From positions 1,364,001-1,428,000 of the forward strand of contig NZ_VFME01000001.1 in the NCBI RefSeq assembly GCF_006714895.1: 64,000 nt of DNA. Direction: 5' to 3'. The translations under genes and the position numbers were made by a program. The notes under the pieces are model-generated. The model searched no databases, was not told the DNA's origin, and worked only from the letters and a program-made list of their open reading frames with translations. The DNA comes from Gramella sp. Hel_I_59. GTDB taxonomy: Bacteria; Bacteroidota; Bacteroidia; Flavobacteriales; Flavobacteriaceae. Position 1 is the stretch's first letter. The number at the start of each line of letters is the position of its first letter. This document shows, piece by piece, positions 61,452 to 64,000 of this stretch.

Positions 61452-62456
61452 ATGAAGAGTAAAATAACCTTGAAAGAGCTTTCAAAATTACTCAATGTGA
61501 GTGTTTCTACGGTCTCGAAAGCACTTCATGATAGTCCGGAAATCAGTCCTAAAACAGCCGAGCGGGTTAAAGAGCTAGCAAAGCTTCACAATTACCGCCC
61601 AAATCCGGTAGCAGTCAATTTGAAAAAAAGTAAGACAGGAACAATTGGTGTTGTGATTCCAAATATTTCGAACAGCTTTTTTGCCAGGGTTCTATCTGGA
61701 ATAGAAGCTCAGGCGCAGCAATACGATCAGCAGATCATTACCTATATTTCCAATGAGTCACTCGATCGCGAGAAGCAGATTTGTGATCTACTGACTTCCG
61801 GAATGGTCGACGGAGTTTTGATTGCAGTTTCAGAAGAAACTCAGAAAAAGGCAGATTACGATCACCTGTTCGCTCTATTAGATTATGATATTCCAGTGGT
61901 TGTCTACGATCGAATCAACCTGGATCTCCTTGCGGATAAAGTGGGCGTGGATGATGAAAAGAGTTTTTATGATGCTACGAAATTCTTTAGAGCAAAAGGT
62001 TTGGAGCGAATTGGGATTGCGTCAGCCATTCACCATGTTGGGATTGGAAAGCTTAGGATATCTGGTTATCAAAAGGCGATGGATAAGTTGCCAGTATTCA
62101 CAGCACGGAGTAGCAGCGAGGGAACTTTGAAGTCCAAGATCGAAAAGCTGTTAGTGACAGAAAAAGTTGAGGCTTTACTCTGTACAGATTTTGAAAGCGC
62201 GATCATCACAACAAGAGTGGCTTATGAACAAAATATCAAAATACCGGAAGATTTAAAGATCATTGGCTATATAAATAAAGACATCGCAGAATATCTTACG
62301 CCATCACTTAGCTATATCGAGCAGCATCCATCGGAACTGGGAATTAAGGCTGTAGAGGTACTAAACCGAAGAATTTCTGGCGATATCGCTGCCGGTAAAT
62401 TTGAAGAGAAAATAATCGCAACAACTATGGTTCATTTGGAATCGAGTAAATTTTAG
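61452..62456 (+). CDS. LacI/GalR-family transcriptional regulator
   Basis: The protein is 334 residues. The N-terminal helix-turn-helix ITLKELSKLLNVSVSTVSKALHDSPEIS and the hinge YRPNPVAVNLKKSKTGTIGVVIP are classical. A periplasmic-binding-like ligand domain (about 60-330) follows, with VVYDRINLDLLADKVGVDDEKSFYDA and PSLSYIEQHPSELG. It binds operator DNA as a dimer in response to a sugar or nucleoside ligand. It stands directly before surface-polysaccharide genes but may control another locus. Confidence 0.92.
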   Translation: MKSKITLKELSKLLNVSVSTVSKALHDSPEISPKTAERVKELAKLHNYRPNPVAVNLKKSKTGTIGVVIPNISNSFFARVLSGIEAQAQQYDQQIITYISNESLDREKQICDLLTSGMVDGVLIAVSEETQKKADYDHLFALLDYDIPVVVYDRINLDLLADKVGVDDEKSFYDATKFFRAKGLERIGIASAIHHVGIGKLRISGYQKAMDKLPVFTARSSSEGTLKSKIEKLLVTEKVEALLCTDFESAIITTRVAYEQNIKIPEDLKIIGYINKDIAEYLTPSLSYIEQHPSELGIKAVEVLNRRISGDIAAGKFEEKIIATTMVHLESSKF

Positions 62457-62502
62457 AAAAATTTATTTAAATTTCCTTTAACATTACTTAAGATTGAAAT
62501 TC

Positions 62503-62510
62503 TATCTTTG
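62503..62510 (+). promoter_or_regulatory. -7 box TATCTTTG for the epimerase gene
   Basis: A perfect TAnnTTTG element 26 bp before the proposed TTG start codon. It supports an independent transcription start for the polysaccharide genes. Confidence 0.5.
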
Positions 62511-62536
62511 CAAATTGATAATTTAAAACTAATAAT

Positions 62537-63535
62537 TTGATAACTGATTCTCAGAAAGATTTATTAAAATCATCAAAAGTACTAGTAACGGGTGGAGCCG
62601 GATTTATAGGTTCTAATCTTTGCGAAAAGCTTTTAGATTTTGGAGCTGAAGTAACCTGCCTTGATAATTTCGCTACCGGTCATAAACATAACATCAAACC
62701 GTTTTTAGAAAATTCCAAATTCAAATTTATTGAAGGGGATATTCGAAATCTGGAAACGTGTCTTCAGGCTACTAAAAATCAAGATTTTGTTCTGCATGAA
62801 GCAGCTTTGGGTTCAGTGCCAAGGTCTATCAATGATCCTATAACAAGTAATGACGTTAATGTGTCAGGTTTTTTAAATATGCTTGTCGCATCTCGTGATA
62901 ATGGAATCAAACGATTTGTGTATGCGGCGAGTTCATCTACTTACGGTGATTCTGAAAACCTGCCAAAGGTAGAGGACGTTATTGGTAAACCTCTTTCACC
63001 ATATGCTATCACTAAATATGTCAACGAACTTTATGCTGATATATTCAATAAGTCTTACGGCTTGAATACAATAGGGCTTCGTTATTTTAACGTATTCGGA
63101 AGACGCCAGGATCCAAATGGCGCATATGCTGCGGTCATTCCAAAATTTGTTATGCAATTGATGGAAAAGGAAAGTCCTGTTATTAACGGAGACGGAACTT
63201 ATTCCAGAGATTTCACTTATATAGATAATGTTGTGCAGATGAACCTTCTTTGTCTGGTTACAGATAATGAAAAAGCCTTAAACGAGGTGTATAATACTGC
63301 AGTAGGTGATCGTACAAACTTAAAGGAATTGACGCAGCTCCTTAAGCAAAATCTAGCTGAATTCGACTCAGATATTGCTGAAGTTGAAATAAAACATGGG
63401 CCTAATAGACCTGGAGATATTCCACATTCACTAGCATCGGTAGAGAAGGCTAAAAAATTACTTAATTATAATCCCACACATAGAATAGAAGATGGTCTAA
63501 AAGAGGCTACTAATTGGTACTGGGATAATTTATAG
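62537..63535 (+). CDS. NAD-dependent UDP-sugar epimerase (WbpP-like, short-chain dehydrogenase fold)
   Basis: The protein is 332 residues with the Rossmann motif TGGAGFIGSNL, catalytic YAITK (Tyr-x3-Lys) after AASSSTYGDS, and RYFNVFGRRQDPNGAYAAVIPKF, which resembles UDP-GlcNAc/UDP-GalNAc 4-epimerases (WbpP, TviC). No ATG precedes the Rossmann motif in frame; TTG giving MITDSQKDLL is the only sensible start and fits the promoter. The gene is 4 bp before the sugar dehydrogenase gene, implying an operon that makes a UDP-hexosaminuronic acid for a surface polysaccharide. Confidence 0.88.
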   Translation: MITDSQKDLLKSSKVLVTGGAGFIGSNLCEKLLDFGAEVTCLDNFATGHKHNIKPFLENSKFKFIEGDIRNLETCLQATKNQDFVLHEAALGSVPRSINDPITSNDVNVSGFLNMLVASRDNGIKRFVYAASSSTYGDSENLPKVEDVIGKPLSPYAITKYVNELYADIFNKSYGLNTIGLRYFNVFGRRQDPNGAYAAVIPKFVMQLMEKESPVINGDGTYSRDFTYIDNVVQMNLLCLVTDNEKALNEVYNTAVGDRTNLKELTQLLKQNLAEFDSDIAEVEIKHGPNRPGDIPHSLASVEKAKKLLNYNPTHRIEDGLKEATNWYWDNL

Positions 63536-63539
63536 ACAG

Positions 63540-64000
63540 ATGAAAGACACTAAAAAAATAGCAGTTATAGGTTTAGGCTATGTCGGATTGCCGCTGGCGA
63601 GACTTTTTTCAACGAAATTTCCTGTGGTTGGTTTTGATATCAACTCGGCGAGAGTAAAGGAATTAATGTCTGGTACAGATTCTACGCTCGAGGTTGAAGA
63701 TAAAGTATTACAAGCTTCCCTTAAAAATGAAAATTCTGAAGCTAAAGGCTTGTATTGTTCAGCAAATCTTGATGAGATAAGAGATTGCAATTATTATATT
63801 ATTACCGTTCCAACTCCTGTTGATAAAAATAATAGGCCAGATCTTACTCCTTTGTACAAGAGTAGTGAAACTGTGGCTAAAGTATTGTCAAAAGGAGATG
63901 TAGTGGTTTATGAATCTACGGTCTATCCTGGAGTTACGGAGGATGAGTGTGTTCCAGTGCTTGAAAAACATTCAGGTCTAAAGTTTAATCAAGATTTCTT
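63540..64000 (+). CDS. UDP-sugar dehydrogenase (WbpO/TviB-like), 3' end outside the window
   Basis: About 153 residues are visible before the window ends in mid-frame. The N-terminal Rossmann motif KIAVIGLGYVGLPLA, the conserved VPTPVDKNNRPDL and the substrate-loop start VVYESTVYPGVTEDE identify a UDP-glucose/UDP-N-acetyl-hexosamine 6-dehydrogenase. The PTPVD and ESTVYPG forms are those of the UDP-GalNAc/UDP-GlcNAc dehydrogenases. Paired with the epimerase 4 bp upstream, it would give UDP-GalNAc uronate. Confidence 0.9.
   Translation, partial: MKDTKKIAVIGLGYVGLPLARLFSTKFPVVGFDINSARVKELMSGTDSTLEVEDKVLQASLKNENSEAKGLYCSANLDEIRDCNYYIITVPTPVDKNNRPDLTPLYKSSETVAKVLSKGDVVVYESTVYPGVTEDECVPVLEKHSGLKFNQDF

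Noticed and set aside
1..64000. Mobile elements, CRISPR arrays, tRNA or rRNA genes
   Set aside because: No transposase, integrase, regular spacer-repeat pattern, cloverleaf or rRNA-like stretch was recognised by eye; a tRNA or RNA-family scan would be decisive.

Overview
The window is chromosomal DNA from a marine-type Flavobacteriaceae bacterium (Bacteroidota). It most resembles the Gramella/Christiangramia group, which is an inference from protein style and not from a database match. Support: AT-rich sequence, -7 boxes of the TAnnTTTG type upstream of many genes, lipoprotein signals ending in SC or GC, very short intergenic leaders without clear Shine-Dalgarno sites, a menaquinone gene set, a fused two-oxoacid dehydrogenase E1, and Bacteroidota-specific families such as DUF2853, DUF4369-thioredoxin and HD-PycTM. 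I see no rRNA, tRNA, CRISPR array, insertion sequence, integrase or prophage gene.

Layout. 1-11.6 kb is housekeeping: a helical-repeat protein cut by the left edge, an EamA permease, a membrane zinc peptidase, an RluA-type pseudouridine synthase, panB, a formylglycine-generating-enzyme-like lipoprotein, a zinc alcohol dehydrogenase, a CPBP protease, a fused dihydroxyacetone kinase and sdaA. 11.8-19.4 kb holds dnaK, a lipoprotein with a collagen-like stretch, a di-heme peroxidase gene broken by an in-frame stop, an NRAMP-fold transporter with an altered metal site, and an esterase. 19.4-26.1 kb carries the menaquinone genes (hotdog thioesterase, isochorismate synthase, menD, then menB) interleaved with DUF2853, a CvfB-like S1 protein and a DUF2059 protein. 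26.1-37.5 kb has two small lipoproteins, an alpha/beta hydrolase, the fused E1, a degenerate M1 peptidase joined to a beta-barrel, a LOG protein and uvrA.

37.8-46.9 kb is the most unusual part. An orphan PAS/LuxR regulator is followed by an 18-bp perfect palindrome, a duplicated leader with a two-codon ORF, three tandem lipoproteins sharing an N-terminal domain of about 290 residues but carrying different C-terminal modules, and two tandem lipoprotein astacin proteases with an aspartate-switch motif. I infer a cell-surface system of modular lipoproteins and zymogen proteases. No function can be assigned from the sequence alone.

46.9-61.1 kb holds an ACP phosphodiesterase, glmM, an LpxL-like acyltransferase, a rhomboid protease, a thioredoxin lipoprotein, a GAF protein, an HD-Pycsar-effector fusion, a 1238-residue phosphoesterase/beta-barrel protein, mscS and dps. 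61.4 kb to the right edge begins a surface-polysaccharide locus: a LacI-type regulator, a UDP-sugar epimerase and a UDP-sugar dehydrogenase cut by the edge.
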